Assembly (NCBI RefSeq): GCF_017355935.1
Contig: NZ_JAFIQT010000001.1
Span: 62,001 to 126,000, forward strand
Reading direction: 5' to 3'
Length of the DNA: 64,000 nt
DNA from: Telluribacter humicola
Lineage (GTDB): Bacteria; Bacteroidota; Bacteroidia; Cytophagales; Spirosomataceae
Shown here: piece after piece, positions 1 to 8,158 of the stretch
Layout: the number at the start of each line of letters is the position of its first letter
Position numbering within the stretch: the stretch's first letter is position 1
Translations under genes and position numbers: made by a program
Notes under the pieces: model-generated
Told to the model about the DNA's origin: nothing
The model's database searches: none
What the model saw: only the letters and a program-made list of their open reading frames with translations

Positions 1-563
1 ACTTTTTTGGGATCTTTCATTCTGCATCATTGATGTGCAAAAATGTGTGCCGTTTTTTGGAGCCACCTCAGTGTATGAATACTCACTGTTGAAATGTTAT
101 GACATGCCAATATACTTGTGGCGAGTAGAATAAAGAGAAAGTTCGTCTGGTGGTATGCTCTTGTTGGCACAAAAGTTAGGTAGTTGTAGATTTTCCTTTC
201 GTATATACCGTTAGATAATATTTGCTTTGAGCGAGAGACTTGATTTAGTAAGTTTGAATTATACACACATTAATATCAATCTTATGCAAAAATCCTCCTT
301 CTTAGCCATAGCTAGGCGATCGCTTACTAATAGCGCTAAATACTACATAGTAAGCTAAGGTTACGGCCAGGGCTAGTTCTCTAATCCATTCTCTCTTCTA
401 TTTTATTTCTAGTATTGTCTTTGTGCAAGTTGGTTTAGATATTTTATTCAACTATCCAAACTATTACGAAGGCTTAAATATGCCTAATAAGGCTAAGTAC
501 ATTATTAACAGTCGGTTTATTTATTATCACATTAAATACTTAAATTTTATTTCCATGGTTATT
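1..563. other. AT-rich intergenic region, no convincing gene
   Basis: This stretch is clearly richer in A+T than the rest of the window. A 79-codon open frame on the minus strand (27-266) has no recognisable motif and I do not believe it. Around 305-360 the sequence can fold through CTTAGC and GCTAAG arms, but no U-run follows. I see no RNA gene or mobile-element end. It may be the remains of accessory DNA, since the following 900 bp are also gene-poor and contain a decayed gene. Confidence 0.5.
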
Positions 564-758
564 ATGACAAACTACGAAATAATAAAGTCTCATCGTTTAA
601 AAGCGGGGATAAGTCTTGGGCAGTTAGCAAAGGCTACGGAATTAGATAAAGGGGGACTTTCCAAGATTGAAAATGGAAAATCGAATCCAACAGTAAAGAC
701 ACTCGCTAAGGTTTGTAAAGTGCTGAACCTAAAGGTTGAGATCGTTGAGGACAAATAA
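564..758 (+). CDS. small XRE-family helix-turn-helix regulator
   Basis: A 64-residue protein that is almost entirely one XRE/Cro-type helix-turn-helix domain. The recognition region reads SLGQLAKATELDKGGLSKIENG, then the family's typical NPTVKTLAKVCKVLNL tail. The open frame extends further upstream (to 423), but that part is AT-rich, repetitive in composition and unlike the domain. ATG 564 (or 555, adding three residues) puts the helix-turn-helix at the normal distance from the N-terminus. Such one-domain proteins usually act as HipB- or HigA-like antitoxins or small autoregulators. No HipA-like kinase, HigB-like toxin or other partner is next to it, so it appears to be an orphan. Confidence 0.75.
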   Translation: MTNYEIIKSHRLKAGISLGQLAKATELDKGGLSKIENGKSNPTVKTLAKVCKVLNLKVEIVEDK

Positions 759-977
759 GGTGTAGGGGTTCAGCTAGTGTCGATGCAATGTGGCGGCTAT
801 GAGTACTTTGATAAAGTTCAGTAGCCTAAGTATGAAGTAGTGTCATATCGCTGCTGTTTTTAAATAAAATAGCATATGCTTCTATTGGCTAAGAGGGACG
901 TCGGAGTAAAAGCCTGTTTGCCTCTCCTAGTAGAGCGAAAACATAGACTACTGCTCCTTAAAATGGTATAAGACAAA

Positions 978-1006
978 AGAATCAGCGGCCAGTAACCGCT
1001 GATTCT
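978..1006 (-). terminator. rho-independent terminator (minus strand)
   Basis: An 11-bp perfect stem (arms 978-988 and 996-1006, 7-nt loop) is followed on the minus strand by TTTTGTCT. It lies 24 bp past the stop codon of the remnant at 1030-1240, which supports a former minus-strand gene here. Confidence 0.65.
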
Positions 1007-1029
1007 CCAACACTATACACACTATATTG

Positions 1030-1240
1030 TCAATAAAAAGTATAGGCAAATTGTATGCCAGGATCTGTTGTTTTTTCTTTGGAAGGGAAAGAATACTGTA
1101 AATATAGTATTGACTCAACATACCAGAAGCTTATGAATTTGTTTGAAGCCTTCTGGATTACTATCCACACTTGTTAAAAGTACTTTTCTTTTTAAGAACG
1201 TAGTGTTTGCAGAAGCTAGATTAAGATAGAAAGGATACCA
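1030..1240 (-). pseudogene. decayed 3' end of an unidentified, possibly outer-membrane, protein gene
   Basis: On the minus strand one frame (1173 to 1030) ends in the peptide GIQFAYTFY followed by TGA. Aromatic-rich, alternating C-termini ending in F or Y are typical of outer-membrane beta-barrels. Immediately upstream a second frame (1240 to 1115) reads on with plausible composition (NLASANTTFLKRKVLL, then SVDSNPEGFKQIHK), so the two look like one coding sequence broken by a frameshift. A terminator follows at 978-1006. No start codon or full-length frame remains and the family is not recognisable. The reading rests on composition and layout only and could be coincidence. Confidence 0.35.
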
Positions 1241-1268
1241 TCAATCTTAAAATTGCCAATACTTTTTA

Positions 1269-1303
1269 AAGAGCCCTCATACAGTAAGGGCTCTTGCTTT
1301 TTG
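1269..1303 (+). terminator. rho-independent terminator
   Basis: A 9-bp perfect stem (AAGAGCCCT at 1269-1277, its complement at 1287-1295) with a 9-nt loop and a T-rich tail to 1303. No nearby plus-strand gene obviously feeds it; the nearest is the XRE gene ending at 758. The other strand also has a short T-run, so it may work both ways. Confidence 0.6.
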
Positions 1304-1488
1304 GTATACCTATAATTGAGTACGGAGCGGAAGGTCTGAACAGGTTTAGTAAGAATAATGCTAGAAAAAAGGTAAAAGATAAGCAGATTGCTCTTTACCC
1401 TAATACGCTTGAAGGGAGTACTACACTTCTTAGTAGTGTGTTACCCTGAGCAGTAGAGATTTAATTACCTTACTACCTTACCTGAATC

Positions 1489-3792
1489 ATGAAAAGAAAC
1501 CATTGGCTGGCGGGCAGCCTGGTAGCGGCAGCTTTCCTGGCTGTGACCTGTACCCGTACTGTTACTACGTCCCAGCAGAGCCAGTCAACTGCCCAGGTAC
1601 CGGAAGAATCAGGCTTTGCTTCGCCCCGAGTCGTAGACCAGAATCCTTCCCCCGCACCGCTGACGCCGGAGCAGAGTCTAAAGTCCTTCCGTGTTCCCAA
1701 AGGGTACCACCTGGAACTGGTAGCTAGCGAGCCCATGGTGACCGAGCCGGTGGCCATCGCCTGGGATGGAAATGCCCGCATGTACGTGTGCCAGATGGAA
1801 ACATACATGCAGGATGTGGAAGGTACCGATGAGCATACAAACCGCAGCCGCATCATGCTACTGGAAGATACCGATAACGACGGCAAGATGGACAAAAGCT
1901 CGGTGTTTATTGACAAGCTGATGCTGCCCCGCATGATCCTGACGGTAGGTAATGAGCTGCTGGTTAATGAAACCGATACCTATGACATGTACGCCTATAA
2001 AGATACGGATGGCGACGGCGTGGCCGACCAGAAGCGTCACGTGTACAAGGTAGGGCGTAAAGCGCCCGGTAACATGGAGCACCAGCGTAGCGGTCTTGAC
2101 TGGAACTTAGACAACTGGATCTATGTAACGGTGGACCCAGTCCGGTTCAAATACCGAAACGGAATGATCCAGGCAGATTCGCTGGTAAGTGGCTCCAATG
2201 GTCAGTGGGGACTTACCCACGATAATTACGGGCGGGTATTTTTCAGCCGGGCCGGCGCTGAAAACGCAGGTATTGGCTTTCAGATCAACCCAAGCTATGG
2301 CCAGTTGGATTTTAAAGATGCTTACGATGAAGCTACTTTCGGCCCTGTATGGCCTATTATAAAAACGCCGGATGTACAGGGAGGATTGAAAAGGTTGCGG
2401 TCCGATAGTACCCTCAACCACTTCACCGCTGGAAACGGACAGTCTATCTTCCGGGGTGACCGCCTGCCCAAGACCCTAGTAGGGGACTACCTCATCAGTG
2501 AGCCGGTAGCACGTATCATCCGTAGGGCCAAAGTAGTCAATAAAGCCGGGAAGACTACGCTGGTCAATGTCTATGAGCAGGAAGAGTTTATTGCCTCTAC
2601 GGATATGAACTTCCGGGCGGTCAATACCTATACCGGTCCTGATGGCTGCCTGTACATAGTAGATATGAACCGGGGTATTATTCAGGAAGCAACCTGGACC
2701 GGCGCCGATAGCTACCTGCGTCCACAGATCAAACGGCTGGGCCTGGATAACAACAAGCAGCGTGGCCGTATTTACCGCTTAGTATATGATGGCATGGGGC
2801 GTGGTCCCAAGCCCCGTATGCTGGATGAGCCTACCAGCAAACTGGTTACCTACCTGGATCACCCCAACGGCTGGTGGCGTGATAATGCCCAGAAAGAAAT
2901 AGTACTTCGTGGTGATAAGTCGGTAGTACCAGCCTTACGGCAAATGGCTCTGGGACAAAAAGGTACTTTATCTCAAACTCCTTCTTCCTTGGGACAACTT
3001 CATGCTTTGTGGACGCTCGAAGGGCTAGAATCAGTTGACAAAGAGGTACTATTCCAGTTGATGCAGTCGGAAGACGCGCAACTTCGGAGAGCCGCTGTCT
3101 GGAACAGTGAGCCCCTTCTGAAGAAGGGGGATGAAGAGGTACTTGGTAAGCTGGCCTCCATGAAAGCAGACCCGAGCTATGACGTTCGTACGCAGTTGCT
3201 GCTTTCGCTGGACCGGAGCAAATCACCAAAGGCTAAGGCCATCGCTAAGGAGCTACTGGCTATGAATGCGGATAATGAAATGCTGACCAGCGTTCAGGCT
3301 AGTCTGCAGAAGAATGAGGACGTCAGGACGTACGGAGCCCGGCTAGGCGCACTGGATGCGGCCAGCCGCAAGATGGTGATGGAAGGAGCTACTACCTTTA
3401 AGTCCCTGTGTGCTACCTGCCATGGTGCCGAGGGCAAAGGCTCACCTACCAACCTGGCACCTGTACTGGCGGGCAACTTCCGGCGTATGACCCCCAAAAA
3501 GAACGAAGAGATCAAGATCCTGCTGCACGGGCTAACCGGCCCGGTAGAAGGCAAGACTTATCCGGATATGATGCCGCCCATGGGTGCCAATAGCGACGAG
3601 TGGATTGCGGCGGTACTTAGCTATATCCGCTACGACCTGGCGCTGGCCGGTGCCGGTTTCCCCGGTCGGGTGAATGCGGAGTACTTAGCCCGTATTATGG
3701 TGAAGCCCGAAGAGGTGAAAAAAGTGCGGGAAGAAACAACCGGCCGTACTACTGCCTGGACCTGGGAGGAACTGGATAAGCCTATAAAGTAG
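1489..3792 (+). CDS. secreted beta-propeller dehydrogenase-like protein with C-terminal cytochrome c
   Basis: A 767-residue predicted lipoprotein or secreted protein: hydrophobic signal at residues 7-20, with a Cys at 21. Residues about 60-430 resemble the PVC-type 'membrane-bound dehydrogenase' propeller, a relative of soluble glucose/sorbosone dehydrogenases. Residues about 450-615 look like HEAT-type helical repeats. The C-terminal domain is a mono-haem cytochrome c, with Cys641-x-x-Cys644-His645 and a later MPPMG methionine region as likely distal ligand. The architecture suggests oxidation of a sugar or related substrate outside the cytoplasm with electrons passed to haem c; the substrate is unknown. 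It stands alone, convergent with the efflux operon, and shares that terminator. Confidence 0.8.
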   Translation: MKRNHWLAGSLVAAAFLAVTCTRTVTTSQQSQSTAQVPEESGFASPRVVDQNPSPAPLTPEQSLKSFRVPKGYHLELVASEPMVTEPVAIAWDGNARMYVCQMETYMQDVEGTDEHTNRSRIMLLEDTDNDGKMDKSSVFIDKLMLPRMILTVGNELLVNETDTYDMYAYKDTDGDGVADQKRHVYKVGRKAPGNMEHQRSGLDWNLDNWIYVTVDPVRFKYRNGMIQADSLVSGSNGQWGLTHDNYGRVFFSRAGAENAGIGFQINPSYGQLDFKDAYDEATFGPVWPIIKTPDVQGGLKRLRSDSTLNHFTAGNGQSIFRGDRLPKTLVGDYLISEPVARIIRRAKVVNKAGKTTLVNVYEQEEFIASTDMNFRAVNTYTGPDGCLYIVDMNRGIIQEATWTGADSYLRPQIKRLGLDNNKQRGRIYRLVYDGMGRGPKPRMLDEPTSKLVTYLDHPNGWWRDNAQKEIVLRGDKSVVPALRQMALGQKGTLSQTPSSLGQLHALWTLEGLESVDKEVLFQLMQSEDAQLRRAAVWNSEPLLKKGDEEVLGKLASMKADPSYDVRTQLLLSLDRSKSPKAKAIAKELLAMNADNEMLTSVQASLQKNEDVRTYGARLGALDAASRKMVMEGATTFKSLCATCHGAEGKGSPTNLAPVLAGNFRRMTPKKNEEIKILLHGLTGPVEGKTYPDMMPPMGANSDEWIAAVLSYIRYDLALAGAGFPGRVNAEYLARIMVKPEEVKKVREETTGRTTAWTWEELDKPIK

Positions 3793-3801
3793 ATGAGCTG
3801 A

Positions 3802-3856
3802 TATAAAGGAAAGAGGCACTACCCGTAACAGATGGGTAGTGCCTCTTTCCTTTATA
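3802..3856. terminator. bidirectional terminator between convergent genes
   Basis: A 23-bp perfect inverted repeat (arms 3802-3824 and 3834-3856) with a 9-nt loop. The arms carry A/T-rich ends, so each direction gets a U-rich tail. It serves the dehydrogenase gene (ending 3792) and the RND pump gene. The pump's stop codon (3852-3854) lies inside the stem. Confidence 0.85.
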
Positions 3857-6800
3857 GCTCATGCATTTCAGCTTGCATGATCCGTCGTTTTTCTTTCGGT
3901 TTGGCTTCTTTCCGGTAAGCCAGGTAGAACACCTGCGGAAGAACGACCATTGACAGTAACATGAGTATGGGTAAGCCCCCCACGATCATCACAGCCAGCG
4001 GTTTCTGTATTTCGGAGCCCATACCGGTAGAAAGTGCCGCTGGCAGGAGCCCTAGAGAGCCCATCAGTGCAATCATAAGTACAGGCCGAATCCGGTTGAA
4101 TACTCCCTCGTGAATGGCTTCTTTCAGAGGCATCCCCTTAGTAAGGTTGTCCTTCATGGTAGCGATAAGAATAATACCGTCGATGGTAGCGACTCCAAAC
4201 AGGATAATGAACCCTATACCGGCTGAGATACCAAAGATGGTGCCACTGATCCAGAGGGAGATAAATCCACCAATAAAGGCAAAAGGCAATGTAATGACCG
4301 AAAGCAGAGTATCTTTCAAGTTGCCGAAGTTCAGGTACAGGAGGAAGAAGATCATGAGTAGCGAGACCGGCACAATGAACATGAGCTGTCTGGTTGCTCT
4401 TTCCTTGCTCTCAAATTCTCCCGCCCACTCCATTTTATAGGGTCCTGGCAGATCAATCGTAGTAGCTACTTTCCGCTGCGCCTCTTCCACGGCACTACCC
4501 AGGTCACGGCCGCGTATCGAGAAGCCTACGGCTATGTAGCGCGAGTTGCCTTCCCGGTATATAAAGGCAGGGCCGGTTTTAAATTGGATATCGGCAATCT
4601 CATACAGAGGCACTTTGGCGCCCTCTGCTGCCGGAATAAGAATGTCACGTATCTCCTCCTCCGACTTTCGGAAGTTCTCCTTAAAGCGGATCCGAATGTC
4701 AAAGATCCGTTCGTTCTCGTAGTAGTGGCTGGCGGCTTTTCCTCCCACGGTCATTTCGACTACTGCCTGCGCGTCGGCCATGGATACGCCATAGCGAGCC
4801 ATTCGCGATTCGTTCAGCTTGATGGTCAACTCTGGTAGTCCAATGTTCCGGAATACAGTGAGATCTTCAATACCTTCTACATCCTGAATGGAGCCAGCAA
4901 CCTGATCGGCAAGATCTTCCAGCTTGTACAAATCATCGCCGAATATCTTGATTACCAGGGAGCTTTTTACCCCGGCCACGTATTCCTCCACGTTATCCTG
5001 AATGGGCTGGCTGAAGGCAAAGGTGACTCCCGGGTATATACTCAACGCTTTTTCCATCTCGCCTATCAGCTCTGCTTTGCTGAGGCTACGTGTCCATTCT
5101 TTTTCGGGCACGAGCTGCACGTGAAATTCGTTGTTGAAGAAACCGGTAGGATCTGTTCCGTCATTGGGGCGGCCCGTCTGTGACAGTATGAACTTCACTT
5201 CGGGGAATGTCTGCAATTGCTGCTTCATCTCGTTGGTAAGACGTACCGACTCCGGAAAGCTCACACTGTTGGGCAGGGTAGCCCGTATATAGATGGCTCC
5301 TTCGTTAAGTTTGGGGATAAATTCAGATCCCAGGCTATTGAAGAAAGCACCGCATAGTACCAGCAGCCCTACGAAAAGGGCAATGGTAAGCGTCTTGAAG
5401 CGATACCCCCATTTGAACATCACATAGATAACATTGCGGAACAGGTTCGTAATGGGGTTTTCACGGTCAACAACGTTCTTGGACAGAAGTACCTTACATA
5501 GTGCCGGTACCAGCGTAAGGCTTAGCAGGGTTGCTCCCAACAGGGCGTATCCGTAGGTAAATGCCAGCGGCGTAAACATCTTGCCTTCTACCTTCTGGAA
5601 AGTAAAGATGGGTAGCAGGGCCACAATCAGGATAATCTGGGCAAAGAAGATGTGCTTGGCTACACTGGCGGCACTGCGCTTGATGATGCCTAGCTTGGAG
5701 ATGCGGTTAAAGCGCTCCATACCTAGGGTTCGGGCTTTGTCATCAAGACCCACAAAGATTCGTTCTACCAGTACCATGGTACCTTCCAGCAGCAGGCCAA
5801 AGTCCATCGCCCCCACAGAGATCAGGTTGGCGGGCAGGCCCTGCAGTCGGAGCAAGGTCAGGGCAAACAGAAACGCCAGCGGAATGATGACAGCGACTAC
5901 GACCGTAGTCCGCCAGTTGAACAGGAAGATGAATACAATCACCGATACCAGGAATACCCCTTCAATCAGGTTATGGGTAACGGTACTTACCGTAGCATCC
6001 ACCAGCTCATTCCGGTCCAGGAAGGGCACAATCTTAACATCAGCGGGTAAGATCCGGTCGTTGAGATCATCAATGCGCTCTTTCAGGCGCTCGATTACTT
6101 CACTGGGGTTCTCACCCCTCAGCATCACGACAATTCCCTCTACGAGGTCTTTGTCGTCATTAAGGCCTACCTGTCCCAGACGCGGCTTGGCCGAGATGGT
6201 AACATCCGCGACGTGCTTTACCAGGATGGGAGTAGCTCCACGTACCTCAATCAGGACATTCTCAATGTCTTCTACACTCTCCAGCAGGCCCACTCCACGT
6301 ACTACGTAGGCTTGGTCGCCGCGCTGAATTACATCACCTCCTACGTTGACGTTGCTCTTCGAAACGGCCTCAAATACATCCAGTGGCGAAAGGTTGTAGT
6401 TAGCCAGTTCAGTAGGGTTTACCTGGATCTCGTATATTTTCTCCTCACCTCCAAAGCTCACCACATCGGCTACACCCGGAACCGATACCAGCTCACGCTC
6501 TATAACCCAGTCCTGAATGGCAGTGATTTCTTTGATCGGACGGTCGCTTTTTACCACATACCGGAATATCTCACCGGTAGCGCCATAGGGTGGCTCTATT
6601 TCGGCCTCGGCGTCATCGGGTAGATCTACGCCCTGAAGCCGGTTGGCTGCGTACTGCTGAGCATAAAAGTCTTCGACTTCATCCGTAAAAATAACCGTGA
6701 CTACTGACAGACCAAAGAGCGATATGGACCGGACCTGTGCTTTACGGGGAATGGTATTAACGGCTTTGGTGATGGGTAGCGTGACGAATTTTTCTACTTC

Positions 6801-6986
6801 TTCAGCACTGCGGCCGGGCCATTGAGTAATGACACGCGCCCGTGTGTTGGTCACATCAGGAAAAGCCTCAATGGGTGTATTGATATAGCTAATGATACCA
6901 CCAACCAATAAAACGCCTGTCATAAAAAATACCAGAAGGGAATTTTTTAATGAAAAGGCGACAATCTTCTCTACTAGCTTTTGCAT
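3852..6986 (-). CDS. heavy-metal efflux RND pump (CusA/CzcA family)
   Basis: A 1044-residue inner-membrane proton-driven pump. The N-terminal helix is followed by FPDVTN, the hallmark of the heavy-metal RND branch. Two large periplasmic loops and two sets of transmembrane helices follow at full family length. The TM4 proton-relay segment reads DFGLLLEGTMVLVE, giving acidic residues at 395, 401 and 408. These align with CzcA D402/D408/E415, but with Glu in place of the middle Asp. ATG 6986 is preferred over an upstream ATG at 7022, because it lies 7 bp after the adaptor gene and has an AAAGG upstream. It is the last gene of channel-adaptor-pump. The ion exported cannot be told from sequence. 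Confidence 0.9.
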   Translation of the reverse strand: MQKLVEKIVAFSLKNSLLVFFMTGVLLVGGIISYINTPIEAFPDVTNTRARVITQWPGRSAEEVEKFVTLPITKAVNTIPRKAQVRSISLFGLSVVTVIFTDEVEDFYAQQYAANRLQGVDLPDDAEAEIEPPYGATGEIFRYVVKSDRPIKEITAIQDWVIERELVSVPGVADVVSFGGEEKIYEIQVNPTELANYNLSPLDVFEAVSKSNVNVGGDVIQRGDQAYVVRGVGLLESVEDIENVLIEVRGATPILVKHVADVTISAKPRLGQVGLNDDKDLVEGIVVMLRGENPSEVIERLKERIDDLNDRILPADVKIVPFLDRNELVDATVSTVTHNLIEGVFLVSVIVFIFLFNWRTTVVVAVIIPLAFLFALTLLRLQGLPANLISVGAMDFGLLLEGTMVLVERIFVGLDDKARTLGMERFNRISKLGIIKRSAASVAKHIFFAQIILIVALLPIFTFQKVEGKMFTPLAFTYGYALLGATLLSLTLVPALCKVLLSKNVVDRENPITNLFRNVIYVMFKWGYRFKTLTIALFVGLLVLCGAFFNSLGSEFIPKLNEGAIYIRATLPNSVSFPESVRLTNEMKQQLQTFPEVKFILSQTGRPNDGTDPTGFFNNEFHVQLVPEKEWTRSLSKAELIGEMEKALSIYPGVTFAFSQPIQDNVEEYVAGVKSSLVIKIFGDDLYKLEDLADQVAGSIQDVEGIEDLTVFRNIGLPELTIKLNESRMARYGVSMADAQAVVEMTVGGKAASHYYENERIFDIRIRFKENFRKSEEEIRDILIPAAEGAKVPLYEIADIQFKTGPAFIYREGNSRYIAVGFSIRGRDLGSAVEEAQRKVATTIDLPGPYKMEWAGEFESKERATRQLMFIVPVSLLMIFFLLYLNFGNLKDTLLSVITLPFAFIGGFISLWISGTIFGISAGIGFIILFGVATIDGIILIATMKDNLTKGMPLKEAIHEGVFNRIRPVLMIALMGSLGLLPAALSTGMGSEIQKPLAVMIVGGLPILMLLSMVVLPQVFYLAYRKEAKPKEKRRIMQAEMHEL

Positions 6987-6993
6987 GTTGCCT

Positions 6994-8112
6994 TTACTTC
7001 TTTGCGTTTTGTAATTCTTCAAATATCAGGAGGTGGTTCTGAGCTATGATCTTCTCACCGCTTTGTATACCTCCCGAAATAAAAATATCCTGATGGTCCC
7101 TAGTCAGGATCTCTACCTCACGTGCCTCTAGCTGGCAATCCGAGCCATATACTACCAGGTAGTTCCGGTTATTGCTGAAGATGAGCGCCTTTTGGGGGGC
7201 CAGAAGGGCCTGGGCGTTTGTCTGCTTTTTGACGATGACGTCGATGAACATACCGGGCTTGAGTTTCAGAGTCTGATTGTTCATCACGATCCGGGCCTTC
7301 AGTACCTTCTCGTTGGCATCGAAGACTTGGGATAGAGCCTTAATAGTCCCATTGAATACTTCACCGGGATAAGCCGTTGTCTGCAGCGATACGGGCATAT
7401 TTGCCTTGACAAATTCCAGGTCACTTGCGTACACGTTGGCTGTCACCCATACCTGATTCAGGTCCGAAATGGTGAAGAGAGGCTCTCCCTCGGCAGCGAT
7501 CTGCATACCATCATTGATATTCTTATTGACGATAAAGCCACTGGCCGGAGCCTTGATCTGGAATACGTCACGCTGTTCGCTGGCGCTGAATAAGGCAAGG
7601 TTGGCCCTGGTCTTTTCCAGCTCGGCTCTGATCACCCTCTCTTCACTTTTGGCTTCTAGTAGCGCCTTCTCGGAGGCAATACCGTCTTCAAACATCGACT
7701 GAGTAGCCTGTACATTACGAACGGCTACCGTCAGGCGCGACTCGAGGCTTTTGCGCTCTGACTCCAGCGAGCTTAGCTCAACGCTACGTATCTCAGCCAG
7801 TACGTGACCTTTCTTTACATTATCGCCGAGTGAGAAGTAGGTTCTTGTAATCACACCTCCCACCAGACTTACGTAATGAAGTACCCGGTCGGGGTTATAA
7901 TCCACCTTACCCGACAGCCGGCGCGACTCCGTGACCGGAGCCATGTGTACGGTATCTACTACTAACCGTTCTTTAAGGGCAGCCGGGATACAGTACGTCT
8001 TTTTCTCAATGGGCACTTTCTGGGCTTCATCGGTTTCACATCCGGTACCTAACAACAGGAGACCGATCAGGAAGCCAATGTTTCCTACTTTGACATAAGG
8101 AGGATGTATCAT
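6994..8112 (-). CDS. periplasmic adaptor (membrane fusion) lipoprotein of RND efflux
   Basis: A 372-residue HlyD/CusB-type adaptor. An N-terminal lipobox (LLGTGC, Cys25) anchors it to the membrane. It is followed by a barrel-sandwich half (VSLVGGVITRTYFSLGDNVKKG), a coiled-coil hairpin around residues 115-175, the second lipoyl half (IKAPASGFI), and a beta-barrel with the membrane-proximal domain. It joins the pump to the outer-membrane channel. There is no His/Met-rich extension that would identify the metal. It lies between channel and pump genes with gaps of 46 and 7 bp, so co-expression is very likely. Short degenerate 7-bp-periodic repeats lie in the upstream gap (8125-8149). Confidence 0.88.
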   Translation of the reverse strand: MIHPPYVKVGNIGFLIGLLLLGTGCETDEAQKVPIEKKTYCIPAALKERLVVDTVHMAPVTESRRLSGKVDYNPDRVLHYVSLVGGVITRTYFSLGDNVKKGHVLAEIRSVELSSLESERKSLESRLTVAVRNVQATQSMFEDGIASEKALLEAKSEERVIRAELEKTRANLALFSASEQRDVFQIKAPASGFIVNKNINDGMQIAAEGEPLFTISDLNQVWVTANVYASDLEFVKANMPVSLQTTAYPGEVFNGTIKALSQVFDANEKVLKARIVMNNQTLKLKPGMFIDVIVKKQTNAQALLAPQKALIFSNNRNYLVVYGSDCQLEAREVEILTRDHQDIFISGGIQSGEKIIAQNHLLIFEELQNAKK

Positions 8113-8158
8113 GATATACGTAGATTAGTGGTAAGTGATTACTAGTAGTTTAGGTTGA

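Larger units (their letters stand above)
759..1488. other. gene-poor region with terminators and a gene remnant
   Basis: There is no intact gene in these 730 bp. It contains two clear hairpin terminators (978-1006 and 1269-1303) and, between them on the minus strand, peptide fragments in two frames that read like the end of one protein (separate entry). 1303-1488 is the leader of the downstream dehydrogenase gene; I found no TAnnTTTG promoter element in it. Confidence 0.5.

Noticed and set aside
27-266. 79-codon minus-strand open frame at the left edge
   Set aside because: AT-rich, no domain or signal, no promoter element or terminator; likely chance.
330-350. GCGATCGC palindrome resembling a cyanobacterial HIP1 site
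   Set aside because: Single occurrence noticed; an 8-mer is expected about once per 65 kb by chance.
5581-6309. 242-codon frame opposite the RND pump gene
   Set aside because: Antisense shadow; composition is Arg/Ser/Thr-rich as expected from the reverse of the pump's codons, while the pump is an intact family member.
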